Below, piece after piece: positions 26,250 through 34,539 of a stretch of DNA of 64,000 nt. The position numbers and the translations under genes were made by a program. Each line of letters starts with the position of its first letter. Positions within the stretch are counted from its first letter, which is position 1. This DNA is from Bacillus shivajii (GTDB lineage: Bacteria; Bacillota; Bacilli; Bacillales; Salisediminibacteriaceae), in NCBI RefSeq assembly GCF_020519665.1, contig NZ_CP084703.1, positions 1,364,001 through 1,428,000 of the forward strand, read 5' to 3'. The notes under the pieces were generated by a model. The model saw nothing but the letters and a program-made list of their open reading frames with translations, made no database searches and had not been told where the DNA came from.

Positions 26250-26330
26250 TCACGAGACGCCAACGGGAAAAGCAAGCGCTGAAGATCCATTGGGTGCTTT
26301 TCCCCAATTAGCTGAAGCCTTGTCCGCGGC
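26250..26330. repeat. dispersed repeat fragment leading into the 67-bp array
   Basis: GAGACGCCAACGGGAAAAGC, GCTGAAGATCC, TTAGCTGAAGCCTTGTCCGC: words of the same GC-rich family seen at 25338-25470, 39295-39605 and in the mobile-element copies. It runs directly into the tandem array. Confidence 0.55.
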
Positions 26331-26530
26331 AAAGAAGACACCGTGAATGCAAACGAAGTGAAGTATGAACGGATGTCGCACTTGTGCGTAGAGGTGCAAA
26401 GAAGACACCGTGAATGCAAACGAAGTGAAGTATGAACGGATGTCGCACTTGTGCGTAGAGGTGCAAAGAAGACACCGTGAATGCAAACGAAGTGAAGTAT
26501 GAACGGATGTCGCACTTGTGCGTAGAGGTG
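26330..26530. repeat. tandem array, three perfect 67-bp units
   Basis: Units at 26330-26396, 26397-26463 and 26464-26530 are identical over all 67 bases. Each starts CAAAGAAGACACCGTGAATG and ends GCACTTGTGCGTAGAGGTG. Diverged single units occur at about 53037-53100 and 53190-53275, so the unit is a piece of a dispersed repeat that was recently triplicated here. Frames across it are open but lack ribosome sites. Confidence 0.95.
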
Positions 26531-26566
26531 CAATCGAGTGTATTTTTGTGAAATCAAAAGGTTAGC

Positions 26567-26660
26567 TTTGCGGCATGAAACCGGTTCCGGGGACGAGTTT
26601 CTCAGTTTCCGCGAGCCGAACAGCTATTGGTACCATCGAATCTCGTTCTTCCACATGATT
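26567..26660. repeat. dispersed repeat shared with 52595-52700
   Basis: GGACGAGTTTCTCAG..TTCC, CGAGCCGA and CTCGTTCTTCCACA occur in the same order and spacing here and near 52610-52675. The gap 26039-26722 otherwise holds the 67-bp array and the mrp terminator. Confidence 0.6.
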
Positions 26661-26682
26661 ACTTAGTTAAAGGGTAGCATTG

Positions 26683-26715
26683 AAAAACCCTTGCTATCAA
26701 ATGATAGCAAGGGTT
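26683..26715 (-). terminator. terminator of the mrp operon
   Basis: AACCCTTGCTATCA pairs perfectly over 14 bp with TGATAGCAAGGGTT; on the minus strand TTT and further T residues follow. It begins 8 bases past the mrpG stop. Confidence 0.93.
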
Positions 26716-26722
26716 GTAATGA

Positions 26723-27085
26723 TTAATTAGATTGACCTTTTTGTTTCTCTGCTTTCTTTATAGCCTCTCCAAGGTCATCTTGCCCACTTTTATGCCATAA
26801 TTTAACGCCGACATTATATGCTGAACGTGAAATCATTAAACCAGCAACAGGAGCTGTTAAAAAGACAAAAAGAATGGCTAATAAAATCTTTCCAGCAAAT
26901 AAGTTTTCGACAACCAAGAAATATAGGAAAGTACCAATCATGATCGTAATGACACCGAGTGTGGCACTTTTTGTTGCTGCATGAAGCCTTGAATAAACAT
27001 CAGGGAAGCGAAGTAGTCCAATAGAACCTAGAAGACTTAAAAATCCACCGAGAATAATAAATATACTAATGACGATCTCGATCAA
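26723..27085 (-). CDS. mrpG: Na+/H+ antiporter subunit MrpG
   Basis: A 120-residue MrpG/PhaG-type subunit with three membrane helices. The conserved RFPDVYSRLHAATKSATLGV loop follows helix 1, and LTAPVAGLMISRSAY lies near the end. It is the last gene of the seven-gene mrp operon and overlaps mrpF by 20 bases, so translation is coupled. It forms part of the hetero-oligomeric secondary antiporter in the cytoplasmic membrane. Confidence 0.96.
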   Translation of the reverse strand: MIEIVISIFIILGGFLSLLGSIGLLRFPDVYSRLHAATKSATLGVITIMIGTFLYFLVVENLFAGKILLAILFVFLTAPVAGLMISRSAYNVGVKLWHKSGQDDLGEAIKKAEKQKGQSN

Positions 27086-27347
27086 GGACTACACCTCCCT
27101 CAATAAATTTCGCAAGTGCTACAGATCCGATAAAGGCTAAAACAGCAATAACAAGAATAACATCTGCATAGGCGATGGTTTCTTGAAGGATCATGAGTAC
27201 CCCAATAAAACCGATTAAGTTAATTCCGACAGTATCTAAGGCAACAATTCTATCAGACATCGTCGGTCCTTTTATGACGCGAAAGAAACATACTAATATG
27301 GAGAGAGACATGACAATAAGAATGACCTGACTTACGATTGCTAACAT
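27066..27347 (-). CDS. mrpF: Na+/H+ antiporter subunit MrpF
   Basis: A 93-residue three-helix MrpF. The segment RVIKGPTMSDRIVALDTVG between helices 1 and 2 is the family signature. It shares one base with the mrpE stop and overlaps mrpG. Confidence 0.96.
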   Translation of the reverse strand: MLAIVSQVILIVMSLSILVCFFRVIKGPTMSDRIVALDTVGINLIGFIGVLMILQETIAYADVILVIAVLAFIGSVALAKFIEGGVVLDRDRH

Positions 27348-27823
27348 TATTGCGTCACCTCCATAATTGCCTTTTGGAATGAATCGTGGATTTCCTTAAT
27401 TGCTTCTTCCTTATCTGTTACATGGATGAAATGAATAAATATTGTTTTTCCATCTTCAGAAAAATTCATAGAAAGCGTTCCAGGTGTTAATGAAATTAAC
27501 GTTGCTAGAAGGGTGATCTCCCATTCTGTTTCCAATTCAGTTGGAACTGCAATAATCCCTGGTTGAATGTCCATTTTTGGACTTAATACAATTTTTATGA
27601 CATCAATATTGGAGAGGATGAGCTTATAAACAAACAGAACAATAAGTTTAATAAACGCATATACTCTGCGTAGGTAGAAGTCATACACCAAAAAGCGGCG
27701 TAAAACGAATAAGAGTAGTAAACCTACTAGATATCCATAGAAAAACTCAATCCCTGTAAAGTTATTTTTAAGCAACATCCATATAAGCGCAATACCAATG
27801 TTAAGCAGGATTTGAAATGCCAT
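27347..27823 (-). CDS. mrpE: Na+/H+ antiporter subunit MrpE
   Basis: A 158-residue MrpE. Two or three N-terminal membrane helices precede a cytoplasmic alpha/beta domain with LLATLISLTPGTLSMNFSEDG, the conserved MrpE segment. It starts 5 bases after the mrpD stop. Confidence 0.96.
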   Translation of the reverse strand: MAFQILLNIGIALIWMLLKNNFTGIEFFYGYLVGLLLLFVLRRFLVYDFYLRRVYAFIKLIVLFVYKLILSNIDVIKIVLSPKMDIQPGIIAVPTELETEWEITLLATLISLTPGTLSMNFSEDGKTIFIHFIHVTDKEEAIKEIHDSFQKAIMEVTQ

Positions 27824-27828
27824 ATTAC

Positions 27829-29319
27829 CTACTCCTTAAGTACAGAATTAATATAGATTGATGGGTCTAACATTTGCTCTGCAGCTTCGAATAAAATGAC
27901 GAATATTGGTTCTGCAGCAACCCCCATGACAAAACTAATGATTACAAGAGGGATTCCTGGAAGTAAGAGTTTTCCTACTTTACGCTGCTTTGCTTCTTCT
28001 GGAGTAAGTGATGGTGAACCCCAGAACACATACATAAAGATTTTAACCATTGAGAATAGCGTTAATAACCCAACAACTAAGCTAACAAAAACAATGATAT
28101 ATCGTTGTTCTTCAAGACCACCTAAAACAAGGGCAAATTTACTGAAGAAACCACTCAACGGTGGAATACCTGCTAAAGATATTGCTGCAACAAAGAACAG
28201 CCAGCCAAGGTGTGGGTGTGTCTTTAATAGTCCGCTCATTTTCTTTAAGTTTGTTGTACCGGTCACTTTTTCAGTCGCTCCGCAGAATAAGAACAAGGCA
28301 GTTTTAACAATCATATTGTGAGCGATAATGTAAATCGAACCAGCAATCGCAAGTGGTGTGAAAATCCCTAGACCCATAATCATATAGCCGACCTGACTAA
28401 TGATATGAATGGCTAAGATTTTCTTGAAGTCAAACTTGGATACTGCTCCAATAACACCGATAAACATCGTTACCCCTGCTAAAATCAATATTATATTTAG
28501 TGTAAAGTCTTGATCATGCGTAAAGATTAACGTATTCGTTCGCATAATCGAGTAAACCCCAACTTTTGTAAGAAGTCCACCGAGTAATGCTGCAACGGCT
28601 GTCGGAGGACCGAAATATGCATTTGGTAACCAGAAATGAAGTGGTACTAGTGCACCTTTTAAACCAAATACAATGAGAAATAAAATCGCAATGACAGTTA
28701 ATAGACCGCCTTCTTCAACTTCACTAATTCGTTCTGCAAGGTGTGCAAAATTAAGTGTTCCAGTGACCGAGTAAAGAAGTCCAACTGCGATAACAAACAA
28801 CATTGAGCCAAATGTACTAATCACAACATACTTAAAAGATTCACGAAGTTGATATTTTGTTCGGCCCATAACAATTAATACAAAGGATGATAGAAGCATA
28901 ACCTCAAAAAATACGAAAAGGTTAAAAATATCCCCTGTTAAGAACGACCCGTTTACCCCCGTAATTAAGAAGAAGAAAAATGGATAGTAATAATACTTCT
29001 CTCTATCGTGGTGGAGGGTTAAAAAACCAAAGAATAAGCAGGATGCTGCCACGATACTCGCTAAAACAACCATAATTGAAGCGAATAAATCTCCAACTAG
29101 CACGATTCCAAACGGTGCGGGCCAATTCCCTAATTCAACTGTGATTATCCCGTCTTGAAAGATTACATACGTCATGTAAATAGAGATAACAACGAGAGAT
29201 AATGCTGTTATTCCACTTACATACCGTTGTATGGGTAACTGTTTTCTAAATAAAATTAGGATGGCACCCATAAGAAAAGGTATCAAGACTGGGAGCAATA
29301 CTATATTATTCATCGGCAC
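27829..29319 (-). CDS. mrpD: Na+/H+ antiporter subunit MrpD
   Basis: A 496-residue, 14-helix protein of the NuoL/M/N (proton-translocating) family. Characteristic segments are FFEVMLLSSFVLIVMG with the conserved helix-5 Glu, KGALVPLHFWLPNAYFGPPT, and ISQVGYMIMGLG. With MrpA it supplies the ion channels of the complex. It overlaps the mrpC end by 14 bases. Confidence 0.97.
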   Translation of the reverse strand: MPMNNIVLLPVLIPFLMGAILILFRKQLPIQRYVSGITALSLVVISIYMTYVIFQDGIITVELGNWPAPFGIVLVGDLFASIMVVLASIVAASCLFFGFLTLHHDREKYYYYPFFFFLITGVNGSFLTGDIFNLFVFFEVMLLSSFVLIVMGRTKYQLRESFKYVVISTFGSMLFVIAVGLLYSVTGTLNFAHLAERISEVEEGGLLTVIAILFLIVFGLKGALVPLHFWLPNAYFGPPTAVAALLGGLLTKVGVYSIMRTNTLIFTHDQDFTLNIILILAGVTMFIGVIGAVSKFDFKKILAIHIISQVGYMIMGLGIFTPLAIAGSIYIIAHNMIVKTALFLFCGATEKVTGTTNLKKMSGLLKTHPHLGWLFFVAAISLAGIPPLSGFFSKFALVLGGLEEQRYIIVFVSLVVGLLTLFSMVKIFMYVFWGSPSLTPEEAKQRKVGKLLLPGIPLVIISFVMGVAAEPIFVILFEAAEQMLDPSIYINSVLKE

Positions 29320-29644
29320 TACCCCTTAATTTATCAAGATCATCTGTTTTGTGCGCTTTATAAGTTTGATAAGAAAGAACAAGTAGAAAAGCAGTTACCC
29401 CGAATCCAATAACAATCGCTGTTAAGACGAGTGCTTGAGGTAAAGGGTCGGCATAAGATGCTGCTTCTTCCCCTAAAAGCGGTGGGGCACCTTCCTTTAG
29501 CCCAGCCAAAGTTATAAAAAGTAAATGGGCAGCATGTGATAAAAGCATGATCCCAAGTACAACTCTTAGTAAGCTTTTCGTTAATAGTAAATACGTACTT
29601 ACGGAGACGATAACCCCAACTAAAATAATCATTAATATTTCCAT
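29306..29644 (-). CDS. mrpC: Na+/H+ antiporter subunit MrpC
   Basis: A 112-residue MrpC, homologous to NuoK. It has three helices; LRVVLGIMLLSHAAHLLFI and DPLPQALVLTAIVIGFGVTA are family motifs. It shares one base with mrpB and overlaps mrpD. Confidence 0.97.
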   Translation of the reverse strand: MEILMIILVGVIVSVSTYLLLTKSLLRVVLGIMLLSHAAHLLFITLAGLKEGAPPLLGEEAASYADPLPQALVLTAIVIGFGVTAFLLVLSYQTYKAHKTDDLDKLRGSADE

Positions 29645-30069
29645 TACGTATCATCCTCCGCAATCGTCAAGATTGATAACAATGCTACTGCAACTACGAC
29701 TAAATAAATTCCTAAGTCAAAAGGTAGTGCAGTTTTTAATTTCAACTCTCCTAAAATCGGTACAGAGAAGTAGTCATGAAACTGGGTTAAGAACGGATAA
29801 CCGAGGAACATACTGTATATCCCTGTTCCGATACCGATTATTAATCCCCAAGCAATGATTGCTGAATAATCGAAGGGGATTGCTTTTTTTATCTTTTTAA
29901 TATCAAAACTAATGTATAAGAGAAGGAGACCAGCTGCAGTCATTAATCCTCCGATAAATCCTCCCCCTGGGTTGTCAAACCCTACAAAGAATGAATAGAT
30001 AGAGAAGGATAGGATGATAAATGAAACGACCCGAGTAATCGTATGGAGCATTATGTTGTTCGTTTTCAT
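29644..30069 (-). CDS. mrpB: Na+/H+ antiporter subunit MrpB
   Basis: A 141-residue MrpB with four helices; FFVGFDNPGGGFIGGLMTAAG is the family signature. It overlaps mrpA by 4 bases and touches mrpC. Confidence 0.97.
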   Translation of the reverse strand: MKTNNIMLHTITRVVSFIILSFSIYSFFVGFDNPGGGFIGGLMTAAGLLLLYISFDIKKIKKAIPFDYSAIIAWGLIIGIGTGIYSMFLGYPFLTQFHDYFSVPILGELKLKTALPFDLGIYLVVVAVALLSILTIAEDDT

Positions 30070-32495
30070 ACGTCCTGTCCTCCTTTCACTTTCAGCTTAA
30101 CGAGTGAAACAATTCCTAAAGCTGCAATACCAAGCACTAACACTTCTAACAGTGTATCAATCGCACGGAAGTCAACAAGGACGACATTAACCATGTTGTA
30201 ACCGCCTGCTAATGATGCAGAATTTTCTTCGAAGAAACGTGAGATTCGATCGAATCCTTCAGCATGTCTCATCGCATGCGCACTTAGTGCGATGATCGTA
30301 ACAATAGCACCCATTCCAATAGAGATGACTAAATTTGTCATTTTAAACGTAGGCTTAAAACTCTCTTTTCGAAGCTCTGGTAAGTGGTAAAAACAGAGCA
30401 AGAATAATACAACCATCACTGTTTCAACAAGTAGTTGCGTAAGGGCTAAATCTGGAGCTCTAAACACCACGAATAGAAGTGCAAGTAAAAAGCCGATTAC
30501 CCCAACAGCAATAATTGCTGTCACACGGTGGTTAATAAATGGAATACTGATTGTCGTTGCGATCATGACAAGTGTAATTATCCATAAATAAGGTGAGATT
30601 GGTGCAACATTTGTTAGATCGATTGCAAATGCATCGTATTTAAAGATCGTCCACCCTAATAAGAGGATGATAAACACCATTGAATATGCAAAGTAATCAC
30701 GTAATAATCCAGTTAACTGAACATTTGTCACACGTTTTGATCCTGCAATTAATCCATCTAATCCATTGTCGTAAATTGCGTTTAACGGGTCTCTTTCTTT
30801 TAAGAAGAACGTCGCTTCTTGCCAACGTTTTAAATTAAGGAAAACGAGCATACCAAACATCACGACACCAGCAGTCATAAATAGCTCTGTATTTAAGCCA
30901 TGCCAGTGATAAATGTTTACATAGAAGCGTTCACCTTCATCAAGGATATTCGGTAAAATGGATTGCATGGTCGGCTCAATAATCGTGTATGCAAGTAAGT
31001 TAGGGAATAACCCAAAAATAACTACGAGTGAAGCAAGAACAATTGGTGAAATAAGTAAGCCAATTGGTGCTTCGTGAGCTTTTTTTTCAAGTTTTTCAGG
31101 CTGGTATTTTCCAGTAAATGTTCTAAAGAACATGATCATACAGTATACGAACGTAAAGACACTTGCCACCCATGCGATGACCGGGAATAAGAATCCAAAC
31201 GTTTGCACGTTAAAGATGTCTAACGTTGTTGCGTTTAATACCCCAGTAAAGAACATTTCTTTACTTAAGAATCCATTAAACGGTGGTAAACCTGCCATTG
31301 ATGCAACACCAATTAATGAAATGGTAAATGTTATTGGCATGATTGTCATTAATCCACCTAAGCGACGGATATCCCGTGTGCCTGTTTCATGGTCCACGAT
31401 TCCGACAATCATAAACAAGCTACCTTTAAAGGTTGCATGGTTAATCAGGTGGAATACTGCAGCTAATGTCGCTGTAGCATAAAGCATTTCTACATCAGCA
31501 TAATCGTAATGCACAGCAGCAGAGCCTAAACCTAGTAAAGACATAATTAAGCCTAGCTGACTGATTGTTGAAAATGCAAGAATTGCTTTTAAGTCAGTCT
31601 GCCTTATGGCAGAGACAGACCCCCAAATCAACGTCATTAAACCAAAGCCTGTTAGTAACCAGAACCACTCTTGAGCCCCACCAAAAACAGGTGTTAAACG
31701 GGCAACTAAATAAATCCCCGCTTTTACCATCGTCGCTGAGTGAAGGTAAGCACTAACTGGTGTTGGTGCTTCCATCGCATCTGGCAACCAAATATGGAAA
31801 GGGAATTGTGCAGACTTTGTAAATGCACCGAGTAATACGAGAAGCATTGCTGGTACAAATAATGGACTTTGAATAATAACATCTGCTTGTGCAATAATTT
31901 CACGAATACTGAAAGAGTCTGCCATAATATAAAGCAAACAGAAACCAGCAAGCATCGCGAATCCACCAGTTACGGTGATGAGCATGGATTTTTGTGCACC
32001 ATAACGGGATTTTTCTTTATGGAACCAATAAGCGATAAGTAAAGAAGATGCTAAGCTCGTTAACTCCCAAAACACATAAATAACAATTAAGTTATCTGAT
32101 AAGACAACGCCGAGCATGGCACCCATAAACATTAGTAAGTATACATAAAAGTTGTTCAATGGTTCGTCTTTTTTGTTTGCAATGTAGTAAATCGAATAAA
32201 GGACGACTAAAGTACCTATTCCGGTAATTAACAATGCAAAAAGGAGACTCAAACCATCTAAGTAAATCGTAAAATTAATTCCTAAAGAAGGCACCCAAGG
32301 AATTGTATATTCTAGCGTCTCCATCGGACCTCCGATTGGGAGGAACTGCAATAAATAAATGAATAATACAAGAGGAAGGACTAGAACAAACCATCCTGTG
32401 TGAATATGACGAAACCCTTTATACAAAAAAGGTACGAATATCGCCATAATAAAGGGTGCTAAAACTAAAATGTGTAGCAAGTGAAACTCTGACAA
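30066..32495 (-). CDS. mrpA: Na+/H+ antiporter subunit MrpA
   Basis: An 809-residue MrpA. A NuoL-like N-terminal portion has YVFWELTSLASSLLI, KSAQFPFHIWLPDAMEAPTPVSA (channel Lys and helix-break) and ISQLGLIMSLLG; a C-terminal extension of about 200 residues has FRAPDLALTQLLVETVMVVL, the MbhD/DUF4040-like part. The start is TTG 32495, with AAAGGAGG 8 bases upstream. It is the first gene of the operon. The complex exchanges cytoplasmic Na+ for external H+, essential for pH homeostasis in alkaliphilic bacilli. Confidence 0.97.
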   Translation of the reverse strand: MSEFHLLHILVLAPFIMAIFVPFLYKGFRHIHTGWFVLVLPLVLFIYLLQFLPIGGPMETLEYTIPWVPSLGINFTIYLDGLSLLFALLITGIGTLVVLYSIYYIANKKDEPLNNFYVYLLMFMGAMLGVVLSDNLIVIYVFWELTSLASSLLIAYWFHKEKSRYGAQKSMLITVTGGFAMLAGFCLLYIMADSFSIREIIAQADVIIQSPLFVPAMLLVLLGAFTKSAQFPFHIWLPDAMEAPTPVSAYLHSATMVKAGIYLVARLTPVFGGAQEWFWLLTGFGLMTLIWGSVSAIRQTDLKAILAFSTISQLGLIMSLLGLGSAAVHYDYADVEMLYATATLAAVFHLINHATFKGSLFMIVGIVDHETGTRDIRRLGGLMTIMPITFTISLIGVASMAGLPPFNGFLSKEMFFTGVLNATTLDIFNVQTFGFLFPVIAWVASVFTFVYCMIMFFRTFTGKYQPEKLEKKAHEAPIGLLISPIVLASLVVIFGLFPNLLAYTIIEPTMQSILPNILDEGERFYVNIYHWHGLNTELFMTAGVVMFGMLVFLNLKRWQEATFFLKERDPLNAIYDNGLDGLIAGSKRVTNVQLTGLLRDYFAYSMVFIILLLGWTIFKYDAFAIDLTNVAPISPYLWIITLVMIATTISIPFINHRVTAIIAVGVIGFLLALLFVVFRAPDLALTQLLVETVMVVLFLLCFYHLPELRKESFKPTFKMTNLVISIGMGAIVTIIALSAHAMRHAEGFDRISRFFEENSASLAGGYNMVNVVLVDFRAIDTLLEVLVLGIAALGIVSLVKLKVKGGQDV

Positions 32496-32577
32496 GTTGT
32501 TTACCTCCTTTTTAAACTTTCATAAAAACACCACTTTTGGTTTTATTTGATATCATCCCATTTTAAACGCAAGTAAA

Positions 32578-32583
32578 ATTATA
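32578..32583 (-). promoter_or_regulatory. possible sigma-A -10 element of the mrp operon
   Basis: The minus strand reads TATAAT about 85 bases upstream of mrpA; the hexamer 17 bases further up (ATGCAA) is a poor -35. The 320-base gap 32496-32815 shows nothing else apart from a very AT-rich stretch. Confidence 0.35.
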
Positions 32584-32815
32584 ATATAAATATATTTTCC
32601 TTGCATCCTTTGTGACATGCTTGTTTTATGGTTTTTAAAAAATTATTAAATATGTAGAAACTGTACAAAAATCATAAAAAATTTTTTTGAAACGGGTTAA
32701 TATGGTTTAACTTTTATTCGTATTACATCCTTTAGTATCCTAATTTAAGGAAAAATTACACGTATTTGTATAAAAAAAAGATAACCGTATCATCCTAATA
32801 CAAGAGGTGATACGG

Positions 32816-33025
32816 TTGAAAAAACGTGTATATTTATATTCTGCATGCATTTTTATTGGATTAGTTGCTGTTGCCACACCTTTTCATATCCAATCAACAA
32901 ATCAAATTGTTGAACGACAACTTGATGATGATGGGATTCGTGGTTTCTTCTTTATGGAGGATCGTTTAGAGGATATTAAATTTCAACCACGAGAGTATAT
33001 TCAAGTAGACAAAAATGGCGATTAA
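32816..33025 (+). CDS. small membrane-anchored or secreted hypothetical protein
   Basis: TTG 32816 is chosen because AGAGGTG sits 6 bases upstream; a GTG at 32807 lies within that site. The protein has 69 residues: KKR start, one hydrophobic helix (about 5-23, YLYSACIFIGLVAVATPF) and a charged tail with QIVERQLDDDG and GFFFMEDRLEDIKF. It could be a signal peptide or a membrane anchor. I do not recognise it. It stands alone between mrp and sda. Confidence 0.55.
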   Translation: MKKRVYLYSACIFIGLVAVATPFHIQSTNQIVERQLDDDGIRGFFFMEDRLEDIKFQPREYIQVDKNGD

Positions 33026-33038
33026 AAGCAATTCTATG

Positions 33039-33209
33039 TTATTGAAAGATTGTGGACCGCGCTGACTGCTTTTCCTTCATTGATCTTCTCTCTAATTCTT
33101 CTTGAATGAGGGAGAGGAAATCCTCCGATAAGTTTAATTCTCTTGCCTTATGGTAAGTCTCAATTAACAGGTCATCTGAAAGTAGTTTCATACCATATTG
33201 CCGCCTCAT
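33039..33209 (-). CDS. sda: sporulation checkpoint inhibitor Sda
   Basis: A 56-residue gene. ATG 33209 has GAGGAGGTG 8 bases upstream. The core KLLSDDLLIETYHKARELNL followed by SEDFLSLIQEELERRS matches B. subtilis Sda ([20 protein letters not shown]..), with six extra N-terminal residues and a longer tail. Sda forms a helical hairpin that binds the KinA dimerisation domain and blocks the phosphorelay when replication is disturbed. Position agrees: sda lies next to yqeG in B. subtilis too. A cluster of DnaA boxes lies about 520 bases upstream. Confidence 0.9.
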   Translation of the reverse strand: MRRQYGMKLLSDDLLIETYHKARELNLSEDFLSLIQEELERRSMKEKQSARSTIFQ

Positions 33210-34008
33210 GGCAGCTTCACCTCCTCGATTAAAAACCTAAATTCGAAAATGTTTTAGTTTCTTAGCAACGGACATTTTTAGAGGTCGGTCATGACTTGTC
33301 GAACAATCAATAGCTTGTACTGAAAAAATCATATCAACGCCCTTTACTAACGAAAGAATGATGTTCATTTTTTCGTTTTTTTAATACTTTAAGAACCTCA
33401 TCCAAGGATTAAAGTATAAGTGCCTCAACAGAGTGACTCCGTGCAATACGTAGATAAAACAGGAGTGGATTTGCTTTTAGGACTTGACGATAATACATCA
33501 CTTAACGAATCTTTCGGACTTGTCAATAAGTGTTACAGTCTCTTTCGACAAACTTCAATAAAACATGCATGAATTAAGTACGAAATACATTTTGTTCTAG
33601 GTAACGATGTTCGTGACTCAATAGACTAAAATTGATCATATTATATTTTTTGTTATTAGCAGTTTTTAGTGTTCTGACCATTGATTCGTTTTGATATTAC
33701 CATGTATTGTAAGGCTTCACAAATTCTGCTTTATCCACATTCGAAGTGGATAAACTGTGGATTGTCTGTATATAAAATGAAGAAAAGGTGATATTTTATA
33801 CGTTGACTATGTGTATATACTTATCCACATAAATTACCATTTGTCTAGAATTGTCGAAAAATTTTTATCATATTTATTTTTTTTACTTTTTCATTATTAA
33901 AATAGAACTCAAACATGTGTTATTAAAACATTTGAACGCTAAGGAAAATAAAGGTATGATATACATTATTGTTATTTTGATTGTTTCAATCGAATTGGGG
34001 GAAAATTC
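33210..34008. other. sda-yqeG intergenic region
   Basis: An 800-base divergent region between sda and yqeG. It is AT-rich. The only structure I can support is the DnaA-box cluster at 33731-33829. A 50-codon open frame at 33420-33572 lacks a ribosome site and is not called. Confidence 0.6.
33731..33829. promoter_or_regulatory. DnaA-box cluster
   Basis: Perfect TTATCCACA at 33731-33739 and 33821-33829 (plus strand). An 8/9 match lies at 33745-33753 and a 7/9 match at 33756-33764 (both minus). In B. subtilis, sda transcription depends on DnaA boxes in its promoter region, so these sites fit DnaA control of sda, although they are further away than I would expect. Confidence 0.75.
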
Positions 34009-34539
34009 ATGTTAAAGCGTTTCATTCCTGATCAATACGTGAAATCAATTTATGAAATCTCGATCAGTGAATTAAAAGAACAAGGAATAAAGGGAATCAT
34101 AACTGATTTAGATAATACACTGGTTGAATGGGACAGGCCAGATGCCACGGAAGAATTAATTGAGTGGTTTGAGTATGTAAGGTCAGAAGGCTTAGAAATT
34201 GTTATTGTATCTAATAATAATGAAAAAAGAGTCAAACACTTTGCTGACCCTCATAATATTACGTTTATTCATAGTGCAAAAAAGCCAATGAGCAGAGCAT
34301 TTAAGACTGCTTGTAGAATATTAAATTTAAAACATAGCGAAACGGTTGTAATTGGAGACCAGCTTCTCACCGATATACTTGGGGGAAACCGTACTGGTTT
34401 TCATACAGTTCTTGTCGTACCTGTCGCGCAAACTGATGGTTTCTTTACGAAAATAAACCGCAGATTAGAGAGGGTCGTCTTTCGTCAGATGAAGAAAAAG
34501 GGGTTGATCAAATGGACAATCGAGAAAGAAGAGAAATAA
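34009..34539 (+). CDS. yqeG: YqeG family HAD-IIIA phosphatase
   Basis: A 176-residue HAD protein: motif I ITDLDNTLVEWD, motif II IVSNNNEKRV, motif III lysine in AKKPMSRA, motif IV GDQLLTDILGG. It is the first gene of the conserved yqeG-yqeH-aroE-yhbY-nadD-yqeK-rsfS cluster and overlaps yqeH by 28 bases. The role is likely dephosphorylation of an unknown substrate; the cluster links it to ribosome assembly. GGGGG precedes the ATG by 9 bases. Confidence 0.93.
   Translation: MLKRFIPDQYVKSIYEISISELKEQGIKGIITDLDNTLVEWDRPDATEELIEWFEYVRSEGLEIVIVSNNNEKRVKHFADPHNITFIHSAKKPMSRAFKTACRILNLKHSETVVIGDQLLTDILGGNRTGFHTVLVVPVAQTDGFFTKINRRLERVVFRQMKKKGLIKWTIEKEEK

Noticed and set aside
26243-26557. Open frames across the 67-bp array
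   Set aside because: They are a by-product of the tandem repeat, lack ribosome sites, and change frame between units.
33420-33572. 50-codon open frame between sda and yqeG
   Set aside because: No ribosome site, starts with GTG, and I recognise no family. It could be a remnant but cannot be supported.
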